Shown piece by piece: positions 26,732 through 34,901 of a stretch of 64,000 nucleotides of DNA. The DNA is taken from the NCBI RefSeq assembly GCF_002025705.1, contig NZ_CP018846.1:1789501-1853500 (forward strand), in the 5' to 3' direction. The translations under genes were made by a program, and so were the position numbers. The stretch comes from Pseudomonas putida (GTDB lineage Bacteria > Pseudomonadota > Gammaproteobacteria > Pseudomonadales > Pseudomonadaceae). The notes below the pieces were generated by a model. The model was not told the DNA's origin and made no database searches. It saw only the letters and a program-made list of their open reading frames with translations. Position 1 is the first letter of the stretch, and each line of letters begins with the position of its first letter.

Positions 26732-27319
26732 ATGACACAGCAATCTGTTCGTTTGCCCTACGGGGAAGGTCGGGATGCCTTGATGGCAGCAGCGATTGAT
26801 GTGGTAGCCGAGAAGGGGCTTCGAGGAGTCACTTACAGGGCTATCGCAGGCCGAGCGGGCGTTAACCACACTCTTGTGACACACCACTTCGGCTCCATAG
26901 AGGGGCTACTTGCCGCGACGATGGAATGGGCGGTTGAGCGCTCGATTCGTGAGAGTGGGTTGGAGCGGATTGCGGATTTCGACAACGCGTTCGCAGACTC
27001 GCTGATCGAATCAGTCTCCAACGAACCAGAACTCCAGCTGTTCCAGTTTGAGATGCTGCTCGAGTCTCGACGTAATCCGGAGATGCGCAGCCTAGTGGAG
27101 AAATTGTACGCAAACTACATGATGACCGTAGAGGCGGCCCTCAGGAATCGAGGGCTCGACACCAGGAATGAGGCAGCTATTGCTATCTTCGCAGCCTTGG
27201 ACGGACTGATGCTGCAATTCCTCACCATTAGCGGGCCGGAAAAAATCCGGGCAGCGGTGATTCACATCGGGCATCTCGTCTCAGCGCTGCCTCGAACGGG
27301 TGGCATGAATCAGGACTGA
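26732..27319 (+). CDS. TetR family transcriptional regulator
   Basis: A 195-residue TetR regulator. The N-terminal helix-turn-helix is clear: AAAIDVVAEKGLRGVTYRAI then AGVNHTLVTHHF (about residues 15-60), followed by an all-helical ligand domain. Start is ATG 26732 with AGG 11 bases upstream; GTG 26720 is also in frame. It is divergent from moaF and convergent with the APC permease, so it probably controls the moaF-SDR genes and perhaps the permease. The effector is unknown; an amine or its aldehyde is a fair guess from context. Confidence 0.85.
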   Translation: MTQQSVRLPYGEGRDALMAAAIDVVAEKGLRGVTYRAIAGRAGVNHTLVTHHFGSIEGLLAATMEWAVERSIRESGLERIADFDNAFADSLIESVSNEPELQLFQFEMLLESRRNPEMRSLVEKLYANYMMTVEAALRNRGLDTRNEAAIAIFAALDGLMLQFLTISGPEKIRAAVIHIGHLVSALPRTGGMNQD

Positions 27320-27410
27320 GTCTGGGGCCTTGAAGATACCTTCCAGCCCCTCCGTATCATCCGTGCACCTAGATGCCATTGACCATGGGTATCTCCGCGA
27401 AGCGGTCGGA

Positions 27411-28841
27411 TCAAGCGCTATGCGGAGCTGTAGGATCACCTGGCTGGCCGCGGTCCTGAAGCTTTCGCAGTCCGTATAGGACTACGGAAAGAAGCAGAAT
27501 CCCGATCCCCATGAGCAGCTCTTTGGTGCCCCCGTATCCCACCAGCTCAGTGGATGCTGCACCGACAAGCACAATCAGGCCAGTCAACAAACTCAAAGTC
27601 CATGCCACGGGGATCCAACCCCGCCCCAGTTTTACGGGTCTCTCAGCGCCGGCTGCATCTTTGCGCAGCCACAGGAAGCCGCTCAGCGCGAAGAAAATCG
27701 ACGCGACATAACCTATGTTGGCAGTCACGAGGATGGCCAAGGGAGAGGAAAGCAGGAAGATCATAGCGATGTTGAGTACCACCGCGACTGTCATGCAGCG
27801 ACCTGGCACCTGGTGCTTGTTCAATACACCCAATTGACGGACTGTCAGACCGTCTAACGCCATTCCGTAGAGTGCCCGGGAGCCATCAGCGAGGGACGCG
27901 TTTAGTCCCATGAAGAGTCCCACCAGCAGCGTACCCACGAAAAAGCTGCTGTATTCACTTCCTAACACCGCATCGAATGCGCCGATGAAGAAACCATTCG
28001 GGTTATCAATCGCTGCTTGTTGATCGGCCAATCCTCCCAGGCTCAACGCTACTGCGGCGAAGGCAGCAACCGTGTACAGACCAGAGGTCACGAGCGCTAG
28101 CTTCATATCCTTCTTGCTGCGGTACTCGGGGCCAAATGCAGCGCACATCTCCGTGCCATAAGCGCTCCAAGCAATGAGGAACAGCCACATCAACGCAGTC
28201 CGGCCGGTGCTCCAATCGGTTGCGGGCAGCTGATCCCACGCTTTCTGGAAGTGATCGAAGCTCCACGCGTCACTATAGAGAGGGGCAAATGCGAGCACCA
28301 GGATTGGGATCAGCAGCAGCACACCCATGTACTTTGAAACGGATGCTGCCATCTGCACGCCCAGGCGGTTGAACTGCCAGAAAACGAGAATTAACCCGGC
28401 GCCGATGAATTGAGCCAGCCCGATGCTCACTGATCCAAGCTGGTAGCTCCAGGTCTGATCCGCAAACCACTGCGCTTGAATCAGTGAGCCCGCGCTTACT
28501 CCGACGATTGCGAGCACCGCGGACCACCCTAGCCAGTAGCCAAAGGAGGCGATCGGACCTACGAGCTTGCAGCGGCGCTTCCAGCCCTCCGTAGCGATCA
28601 TCGCGATGCCGCCGGGCTTGTCCGGGAACATTGCACTCACTTCGAGGAAAATCCAGTTTTGACACGCTCCGATTGCGGCCGACCCGACCCACAAAATCAA
28701 GGCACCAATTGGGCCCAGCGCTCCTAGAGCAAATCCGAAAGACGCAAAGATTGATCCTGAGACCGCCATGGACAGGGCAAAAGCATCTGTCCAACGAAGC
28801 GTTTTGGACAGATGGGAGGCATTATTTTCGTTGTGGGCCAT
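27411..28841 (-). CDS. APC superfamily amino acid/amine permease
   Basis: A 476-residue membrane protein with about 12 transmembrane segments. The first helix has the glycine-rich substrate region AVSGSIFASFGFALGALGP typical of the APC fold, followed by a long run of hydrophobic helices and a short cytoplasmic tail. It moves amino acids or amines into the cell. Substrate cannot be read from the sequence. Neighbours (MoaF, SDR, TetR) hint at an amine. It starts at ATG 28841 with CTCCCAGGA-like purines upstream on the - strand and is transcribed towards the tetR gene. Confidence 0.82.
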   Translation of the reverse strand: MAHNENNASHLSKTLRWTDAFALSMAVSGSIFASFGFALGALGPIGALILWVGSAAIGACQNWIFLEVSAMFPDKPGGIAMIATEGWKRRCKLVGPIASFGYWLGWSAVLAIVGVSAGSLIQAQWFADQTWSYQLGSVSIGLAQFIGAGLILVFWQFNRLGVQMAASVSKYMGVLLLIPILVLAFAPLYSDAWSFDHFQKAWDQLPATDWSTGRTALMWLFLIAWSAYGTEMCAAFGPEYRSKKDMKLALVTSGLYTVAAFAAVALSLGGLADQQAAIDNPNGFFIGAFDAVLGSEYSSFFVGTLLVGLFMGLNASLADGSRALYGMALDGLTVRQLGVLNKHQVPGRCMTVAVVLNIAMIFLLSSPLAILVTANIGYVASIFFALSGFLWLRKDAAGAERPVKLGRGWIPVAWTLSLLTGLIVLVGAASTELVGYGGTKELLMGIGILLLSVVLYGLRKLQDRGQPGDPTAPHSA

Positions 28842-29149
28842 CGACAGGCGTCCTGGGAGGTTAAAGGCAAGTCAATTAGCCCACACCTTGGTGTGCCAGA
28901 ACATGACTCACAGTGACCGGTGATTGTGAATCAGTGCCAAACACTCACGGCCTTCCTTGACCAATGCGGTGTCGAACCCATGGCTGAGTCTAGGCGATGC
29001 TTCCTCGGCGCTGCGCATGATGCCTCCCTGGCCGCATCATAGCGTTACAAATCCAATCTTCCTCAGGATTGACTTCGACTGATGGAAGAAAATAGCATCG
29101 CGGCTCTTTGCGACCGACCGGTCGGTAGTTTTTAGGGTGAGGACTTGAA
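28842..29149. promoter_or_regulatory. divergent promoter region of APC permease and Bcr/CflA genes
   Basis: About 300 bases with no gene. On the + strand a TTGACT at 29069-29074 is a candidate -35 element, with an AT-rich AAATAGC-like -10 at about 29090-29096. The TetR operator at 29113 follows directly. Near 28905 a GTGACCGGTGATTGTGAATC stretch holds imperfect repeats that may serve the permease promoter. Confidence 0.45.
29113..29126. promoter_or_regulatory. TetR-type operator
   Basis: ACCGACCGGTCGGT is a perfect 14-base palindrome, 23 bases before the efflux gene and just downstream of its likely promoter. This pattern is typical of TetR regulators of efflux genes. The tetR gene of the same operon (30379) is the obvious ligand. 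Confidence 0.8.
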
Positions 29150-30367
29150 ATGGATGGAGCTGCTAAAAGAGTGCCTGTACGCATCGCAATCGCCTTGGGA
29201 TTGATTGGCGCTTTGGGGCCATCGGCAGTGGACATGTATCTGTCTAGCCTCCCCGAAATTGCGCGTGAATATCGGGCCAGCTTCGCCAGCGTTCAGTTGA
29301 CGTTGACATTCTTTCTGCTCGCGATGGGCGCGGGTCAGCTCCTGTTCGGACCTGTTGTCGATGCTTATGGACGACGCAAGCCTCTACTCATAGGTCTGAC
29401 GATCTTCACGGCCTGCTCACTCGGGGCAGCTTGGTCACCCACCTTGGAATTACTAATCGGGTTCAGGTTTGTCCAAGGCTTGGGCAGCGCTTTGACTCTT
29501 GTCGTAATCATGAGCATGGTCCGAGACGTAAGTCATGGGGTTGCCGCGACCAAGCTGTTCGCAATGCTCATGACGATTGAGGGCGTTGCGCCGATCCTGG
29601 CCCCGGCAATTGGCGGCTTTATAGATACGCACTTCGGGTGGCGGGCAGTGATGCTTGTACTCGCTGCGTTGGGAGCTGCTGTGTTCTGCAATAGCTGGCT
29701 TTCGCTGCCCGAGACCCTTGATAGGGAGCAGCGAGAGCCGTTACGGCTGCGGGCGGCCTGCCGGACTTACGTCACCATTGCCAGTGATAGAAAGTTCTTG
29801 ATGCCAACGCTTGCAGTGGCTGCGGTCTTCTTTTTCCTCTTCGCTTACATCGGAGGAGCAACCTTGGTCTACCAAGAGATCTACGGATTGAGCGCTCAGG
29901 ATTTTGGTCTGGTATTTGGCGCGACCGGAGTCACGATTCTTTTTGGAGCCATGCTGACCGGCAAACTGGTGAGTCGATTAGGGCTTGGGCGGCTGTCGAT
30001 GCTCGGGGTTTTATGTATGGCTGCCGGCGCGGCGATCGCTTTACTCGCGGCAGCGTCCGGGTTGGGTCTTGTGGGTGTCGTTGGAGGCATGGCGTTATCG
30101 CTTTTTGGTCTTGGGATTGCCGAGTCGACGCTAATGTCCCTGGTGATGTCTTCTCAAGAGAAAGCCTTGGGCTCCACCGCGGCTCTTTTGGGCGCATTCC
30201 AACTGTCGATCTCATCCACTGCCACGCCAATTGCAGGTCTTGTCCTGGCGTACGGGCCAGTGGCTTGGGTGGGGCTGCTGGCCTTTAGCGCTCTCATGGT
30301 GTGTTGGCTAACCAAAATCAGTGTGCCTAGCTCGTCTACAGAGGCCTACAATCTCGCCGGACACTGA
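29150..30367 (+). CDS. Bcr/CflA family multidrug efflux MFS transporter, first copy
   Basis: A 405-residue MFS drug:proton antiporter with 12 predicted helices. The N-terminal block SAVDMYLSSLPEIAREY and the motif LLFGPVVDAYGRRKPLLIG (family motif A) are typical of Bcr/CflA. GAGG precedes the ATG. Members pump out drugs such as bicyclomycin and chloramphenicol, and also dipeptides or aromatic compounds; the substrate here is not known. It is in an operon with the tetR gene 11 bases downstream and under the palindrome at 29113, hence a self-regulated efflux unit. A second Bcr/CflA gene lies at 48062. Confidence 0.88.
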   Translation: MDGAAKRVPVRIAIALGLIGALGPSAVDMYLSSLPEIAREYRASFASVQLTLTFFLLAMGAGQLLFGPVVDAYGRRKPLLIGLTIFTACSLGAAWSPTLELLIGFRFVQGLGSALTLVVIMSMVRDVSHGVAATKLFAMLMTIEGVAPILAPAIGGFIDTHFGWRAVMLVLAALGAAVFCNSWLSLPETLDREQREPLRLRAACRTYVTIASDRKFLMPTLAVAAVFFFLFAYIGGATLVYQEIYGLSAQDFGLVFGATGVTILFGAMLTGKLVSRLGLGRLSMLGVLCMAAGAAIALLAAASGLGLVGVVGGMALSLFGLGIAESTLMSLVMSSQEKALGSTAALLGAFQLSISSTATPIAGLVLAYGPVAWVGLLAFSALMVCWLTKISVPSSSTEAYNLAGH

Positions 30368-30378
30368 CAGGAGGCTGC

Positions 30379-30972
30379 ATGATTGTTAACGATTTGAGTC
30401 CGGCAGCAGGGCGGATCGCCCAGCTGGCACTCAGCCATTTCGCCGAGCGTGGCTATGACGCGGCCTCAATGAATGATATCGCGGTGTTGGCTGGGCTCAA
30501 GAAGGCTTCGCTCTACGCCCATTTCGAAAGCAAGGATGCGCTCTACGTCACTGCACTTGAGATAGCGTTGGAGTCAGAAGTTGGCTTCGTACGTGCGCAT
30601 TTTTCTCAGAAAGAGGAGGCCAGCGAGGTACCAGGCGAAGGGTACTGGTCTCAACTGCGCGATCGATACGCGCATAATGACTCACTGCGATTTCTATTGA
30701 GGGCCGCGTTCTACCCACCTCATGCGCTGAGACGAACGGTGATGTCAGGCTTCGACAGCTATCTGGAAGTGCTCCGAGGCTGCTTTACGGAATCCTGTGT
30801 GGCGGGGCGCCAGAGCATCTCAGTTGAGGTGGACAATTGGCTCGTTGAGGCATACATGGCGGTGATCGATAGCCTCACGGTTGAGCTGATCTATGGGAAC
30901 GAAGAGGGTTACCGTCGTCGCATAGAGGCTTTCAGGGGCCTGTATCTTTGGGTGCGTAGCTGCACAGACTGA
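30379..30972 (+). CDS. TetR family regulator of the efflux operon
   Basis: A 197-residue TetR regulator with a classic N-terminal helix-turn-helix: ALSHFAERGYDAASMNDIAV then AGLKKASLYAHFESKDALY. A near-perfect AGGAGG lies seven bases before the ATG. It is 11 bases after the Bcr/CflA gene, so it is made from the same transcript and most likely represses it by binding the palindrome at 29113. The C-terminal ligand domain is not diagnostic. Confidence 0.88.
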   Translation: MIVNDLSPAAGRIAQLALSHFAERGYDAASMNDIAVLAGLKKASLYAHFESKDALYVTALEIALESEVGFVRAHFSQKEEASEVPGEGYWSQLRDRYAHNDSLRFLLRAAFYPPHALRRTVMSGFDSYLEVLRGCFTESCVAGRQSISVEVDNWLVEAYMAVIDSLTVELIYGNEEGYRRRIEAFRGLYLWVRSCTD

Positions 30973-31127
30973 CCACTGCGGAGCATTGGACCTGACCACT
31001 TGTCTGTACGGTGGATTCCTAATACAGCTGCTGTCCGTGATCAGCATGTTTAGGTCCATGGTGCCCAAGGCGACAGCTAGTAGATGACCCACAACGGACA
31101 CTGGTCCCAAGGTCGTTGATTAGCACC

Positions 31128-31159
31128 GCGCACATCGCTGGTAAGCTGGCGATGTGCGC
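31128..31159. repeat. perfect 11-bp inverted repeat in a gene-free stretch
   Basis: GCGCACATCGC (31128-31138) and GCGATGTGCGC (31149-31159) form a strong stem with a ten-base loop. No U-tract follows. The 280 bases between the tetR gene and the AroQ-like gene hold no other feature I can support. It may help end transcription of the convergent units. Confidence 0.5.
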
Positions 31160-31256
31160 GAAGCAGCTTTGGTTTCGAGTCCGTCATGCCATGATACTGG
31201 CGGCTAAAAGAGCAGCCGTTCGCCTTGTATGGACAACACCCTTTCGCCAGTGCCCT

Positions 31257-31712
31257 CTAGGCGCTGGCCGCCTGGCGACGCAGCAGGTCGTCAATTGCCC
31301 TGATTGCGAGCGGGTAGCCGTCAGCGCCCATGCCGCATATTACCGAGTTGACCACGCTAGACATGATCGAGTGGCGATGTAGTTCGTCGCGTGCATGAAT
31401 ATTCGACAAGTGCAATTCAATCAGCGGTGCGTCGATCAACTTCAGGGCATCCAGCACTGGGATTGAGTGAAACGAAAGGCCGGCTGGGTTGATGATCAAG
31501 GCTGCGCCTTGCTCGAACGCCTCTTGAATCCAGTCGATCATCACCCCTTCATGGTTGGTTTGGCGGAAGTCGCAAACCAGATCGAGTTCATTGGCCTGCT
31601 GTTCACTGCGTTGACGAATCTGCTCGAGCGTTGTGTGTCCGTAAATGTGTGGCTCTCGCCGACCCAGCAGGTTCAAGTTAGGGCCATTGAGAATGAAGAC
31701 GGTGCGGTTCAT
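31257..31712 (-). CDS. type II 3-dehydroquinase-like protein with changed active site
   Basis: A 151-residue type II dehydroquinase-fold protein (ILNGPNLNLLGRREPHIYG; HLSNIHARDELHRHS). The residue numbers line up with the M. tuberculosis enzyme. Tyr24, Asn75, Asp88 and His101 are kept. The general-acid/binding His81 of the THTS motif is Phe81 (SFHS, with His one place later), and Arg112 is His112. These changes make normal dehydroquinate dehydration doubtful. It is followed, 15 bases upstream in transcription order, by an MHS transporter gene that likely heads the operon. Either a degraded quinate-pathway enzyme or one acting on a related acid. Confidence 0.8.
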   Translation of the reverse strand: MNRTVFILNGPNLNLLGRREPHIYGHTTLEQIRQRSEQQANELDLVCDFRQTNHEGVMIDWIQEAFEQGAALIINPAGLSFHSIPVLDALKLIDAPLIELHLSNIHARDELHRHSIMSSVVNSVICGMGADGYPLAIRAIDDLLRRQAASA

Positions 31713-31727
31713 GGTCGTCCTGCTGCG

Positions 31728-33098
31728 TTATTTGGAAAGGAGGGCTTGAGCGCAAGCGTCGGCGTCATCTGGTCCGGCGACGGCGTTAAGGTCGATGCCT
31801 TTGGTTTCCGGGCCAATGATGATCATCGCCAGCGAGATCAGGTTGATCACTGCACATAGTGTTACCAGCGGCCACGGCGAATTTCCCGACTGGCTCATCA
31901 GCCAGACTGCGATCATTGGCATTGGGCCGCCGATCACCAGGTTGGCGCCGGTGTAGGCCAGTGCCGAACCGGAGTAGCGCACCTGGGTCGGGAATGCCTC
32001 GGCGAACGCTACCGGCTGAATGCCGCTCTGGAATTGGGTGAACCCTAGGAATAGCCCCATGATGGCCATGATCGCGGTGACGTTTTGGGTATTAAGGATC
32101 GGGAAGTAGACGAACAGGATCAGCAGCGTCATGCACGAGCCTAGCGCCAGCGCTTTTTTGCGACCCCAGCGATCCGAAAGATAACCGCCACCCAACGCAC
32201 CGAAAATCGCGCAGATGTTAGCCACCATCAACGACATGAAGCCCATCGACTGGCTCATACCCAGGTGCTTTGTCAGGTAGCTCAGGGAGAAAATCACAAT
32301 CAGATAGAACAGTGCAGCGGGGGAGCAGAAGAACAACATCAGGCGCAGGATGGTTTTGTAGTGGCCACCCAGTGCGGATTTGAGAGGGCTTTTTTCCTGC
32401 TTGACCGGCGTTTTTTTCAAGGCAACGAAGGCTGGGGTTTCATCAACCTTGAGCCGGATGAAAATCGCGACAATCACCAGGACGAAACTCAGTACGAAGG
32501 GAATTCGCCAGCCGAAACTCTCAAATTGTTCGCTTGAAAGGCCTGCGGCCAGGGCCATGAGTACCCCATTGGCCAATATCTGGCTGAGCGGTGAGCATAG
32601 GCCCAGGTATCCCGAATAGCGTCCGCGGCGGTCGGGAGTAGCGTGCTCCAGCGCCATCAACTGCGCGCCAGTGGATTCTCCGCCCAGTGCAAAGCCTTGG
32701 ATGATCCGCAGCAAGACCAGAAGGATAGGAGCCCAGACGCCGATTTGAGCGTAAGTAGGCAGCAGCCCCATCATTACCGATGCCAGCCCCATCATGGTGA
32801 CCGTGGCCAGCATCAGATTCCGCCGGCCCATTTTGTCGCCCAGGTAGCCACAGGTGATGGCGCCCAATGGCCGCGCTGCCAAGCCCACACCGAACGTTGC
32901 CAGCGAAGCCAGCAGCCCCGCCGTCGGCTCCATGGCCGGGAAGAAGAGCTTTGGCAGAATGGTCGCCGACACCGCGCCGTACAATGTGAAGTCAAACCAT
33001 TCAAGGGCAGTGCCAATAGTCGCGGCGGTCACTGCCTTGCGGGGCATGTGCAGATCTTGAGTCTCATTACTGGTCGTGCTCATAGAGATGCTCGTCAT
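31728..33098 (-). CDS. MFS transporter, metabolite:H+ symporter (MHS) family
   Basis: A 456-residue MFS protein with 12 helices. TIGTALEWFDFTLYG in the first helix is the hallmark of the MHS family (ShiA, ProP, KgtP), and GYLGDKMGRRN is the loop 2-3 signature. These carriers import organic acids and compatible solutes with protons. In one operon with the AroQ-like protein, the substrate may be a cyclic or aromatic-related carboxylic acid; that is inference. Start is ambiguous: ATG 33098 or ATG 33083, neither with a good ribosome site. It is divergent from a LysR gene. Confidence 0.87.
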   Translation of the reverse strand: MTSISMSTTSNETQDLHMPRKAVTAATIGTALEWFDFTLYGAVSATILPKLFFPAMEPTAGLLASLATFGVGLAARPLGAITCGYLGDKMGRRNLMLATVTMMGLASVMMGLLPTYAQIGVWAPILLVLLRIIQGFALGGESTGAQLMALEHATPDRRGRYSGYLGLCSPLSQILANGVLMALAAGLSSEQFESFGWRIPFVLSFVLVIVAIFIRLKVDETPAFVALKKTPVKQEKSPLKSALGGHYKTILRLMLFFCSPAALFYLIVIFSLSYLTKHLGMSQSMGFMSLMVANICAIFGALGGGYLSDRWGRKKALALGSCMTLLILFVYFPILNTQNVTAIMAIMGLFLGFTQFQSGIQPVAFAEAFPTQVRYSGSALAYTGANLVIGGPMPMIAVWLMSQSGNSPWPLVTLCAVINLISLAMIIIGPETKGIDLNAVAGPDDADACAQALLSK

Positions 33099-33202
33099 TG
33101 TTTTTATGGTTATGGGTTACCCATACGATCCTGCTCGGGCAGAGGGCGTTGGCAGGAAGCGATGAAGTAGGTAGACGTTAGCGCATCCTGCTTGCAGAAT
33201 AA

Positions 33203-33220
33203 TTATCTAAATCTAGATAA
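33203..33220. promoter_or_regulatory. inverted-repeat operator in the MHS/lysR divergent promoter
   Basis: TTATCTA-aatc-TAGATAA is a perfect 7-bp inverted repeat lying 31 bases before the lysR start, in an AT-rich stretch. LysR regulators usually bind such a dyad (T-N11-A type) to control the divergent target and themselves. Confidence 0.7.
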
Positions 33221-33250
33221 ATCGATAAGCCAGCCTTATGGGAATGCGTT

Positions 33251-34150
33251 ATGGAATTGCGTCATCTAAGGGCCTTTGTTGTCGCGGCCGACCTGCAACA
33301 CTTCAGCAGGGCCGCCGAGCAATTGGGGGTCGCGCAACCGGCCCTCAGTCAGTTGATGCGAAGCTTGGAGACCGAATTGGGGCTGGCGTTGTTCCGGCGG
33401 GAAAATCGGGGGGTCGTACTGACTGCCGCTGGGGAGGCGTTCCTCCCTCACGCTCGACAATCCATTGAGTCCAGCGAACTCGCAACGGCCGCCGCGCGGC
33501 GTGCGCGGCGGGGGGAGGTTGGTGAGATCAACATCGGTTACCACTCGGCTTTGTTCGAAGCCAATTTGCCGCAGCTGTTACGGCATTACTTCAGCACGTT
33601 CCCCGAGGTCAACGTGTCGCTGGTGGATGCGGGAATCCGAGCGCAGTTCGACATGTTGCTTGACCACAAGCTGGACCTGGCATTTGCCAGGGTGTTTAAA
33701 GATCATCTACCCGATCGCTTGCGGACTCACCATTTCAGTCAGTCTCGGCTCGTTCTGCTTATTCCCGACAACCATGAACTGGCAGAAGGCTTTAGCGGCG
33801 AGCTGGTGACGCTTAGGCACGAGAAGTTCATCTTTCTCCAGGACGCAGCGGGCATCGGGCTCACTTCTCACACACTCCAAGCATGTCGGCAAAACCAGCT
33901 GCACCCGCAGAACATCATGTATGTACCTTCGTTGATGAGCATTCCTGGTTTGGTGGCGGCGGGGATCGGCCTAAGCATCGTGCCGGAAACGATGACGCGT
34001 TTGGCGATGCCTGGCATCAGGATCGTACCGCTGGCGCAACCGGAAATGATCAGTGAGCTGTCGCTTGTTTCCCGGATTGATGAGCGTTCAAGCGCGGTCC
34101 TGCATTTCATCGAAGAGGCGCATGGTTGGGGGAGTTTGCGAAGCGAGTGA
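33251..34150 (+). CDS. LysR family transcriptional regulator
   Basis: A 299-residue LysR regulator. The winged helix is at 1-60 (LRHLRAFVVAADLQHFSRAA then LGVAQPALSQLMRSLETELG), with a periplasmic-binding-protein-like effector domain from about 90 (EINIGYHSALFEANLPQLL). It is divergent from the MHS-transporter/AroQ-like operon and most likely activates it in response to the imported acid, through the dyad at 33203. The start ATG has no strong ribosome site, which is common for low-level regulators. Confidence 0.9.
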   Translation: MELRHLRAFVVAADLQHFSRAAEQLGVAQPALSQLMRSLETELGLALFRRENRGVVLTAAGEAFLPHARQSIESSELATAAARRARRGEVGEINIGYHSALFEANLPQLLRHYFSTFPEVNVSLVDAGIRAQFDMLLDHKLDLAFARVFKDHLPDRLRTHHFSQSRLVLLIPDNHELAEGFSGELVTLRHEKFIFLQDAAGIGLTSHTLQACRQNQLHPQNIMYVPSLMSIPGLVAAGIGLSIVPETMTRLAMPGIRIVPLAQPEMISELSLVSRIDERSSAVLHFIEEAHGWGSLRSE

Positions 34151-34372
34151 TTGTCGTGAGCGCACTGCCCAAGCTGTCGGCGTGCGGGCAGGGTCTGTAG
34201 GTATCCATGGCCTTCGACGCCAGCTTGCGGCCCATAGCTTTCTATCGCGCACGACCAAGCCAGCCGTGTGCGTTTTAATTATTCGATATCGGTGCTTGTT
34301 GATGAGGCCTACGATTGCATTGAGATTTGCGCCCGACGCGCAGTATCTACCTGTTTCAGCTCGAGTATGGTT

Positions 34373-34819
34373 CTAGACGGCGTCAGTCAACGCGAGATCA
34401 CTGATACGCTTAGCTGCTGCTTTAGCGCACACACCATCATTGGCTTCACTCGCTCCAGACACCCCGATGGCGCCAACGACCTCTCCGTTAACCAAAAAGG
34501 GTTCGCCACCACCAAATAGGGCCATGCCTGCCTGAAGCGGCAGGCCTGTCTGGACCGCCGGTGAGCATCCCAGCAGACGATCCGTCCATTCTGATGTAGA
34601 CCTCCCAAACCCGGCGGCGGTCAGCGCTTTATTTAGAGCGATAGCTTGCGATGGTCGTGGAGCACCGTCCATATGGGACATGTGTACTGTCATCCCCCCA
34701 GCGTCAACGATGACCAAGCTAACGCTGACGCTCAAGCCCTGTGCTTGCTCGATAGCGGCCTGCATACCTTGGATTGCAAGATCGAGCGTAATCGTCGCTT
34801 GCTGTCTCAACCAAAGGGC
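34373..34819 (-). CDS. GlcG/HbpS-like protein
   Basis: A 148-residue protein of the GlcG/HbpS (DUF336) family: a first helix (TLDLAIQGMQAAIEQAQ), VSVSLVIVDAGGMTVHMSHM and the glycine-rich end LVNGEVVGAIGVSGA. ATG 34819 follows AGGAA. The family includes haem-binding and cofactor-related proteins whose function is mostly unknown; they often sit in catabolic operons with oxygenases or alcohol dehydrogenases. It is the downstream gene after the luciferase-like monooxygenase (82 bases), so it may be an accessory to that enzyme. Confidence 0.82.
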   Translation of the reverse strand, partial: ALWLRQQATITLDLAIQGMQAAIEQAQGLSVSVSLVIVDAGGMTVHMSHMDGAPRPSQAIALNKALTAAGFGRSTSEWTDRLLGCSPAVQTGLPLQAGMALFGGGEPFLVNGEVVGAIGVSGASEANDGVCAKAAAKRISDLALTDAV

Positions 34820-34901
34820 CATTCTATTGTTCCTCACTGGGCGGCTGAATTCGGGGTGGTGCTTTCTGCTGTTGCAGGGTGCGCGATGTGGCGATCCTGG
34901 C

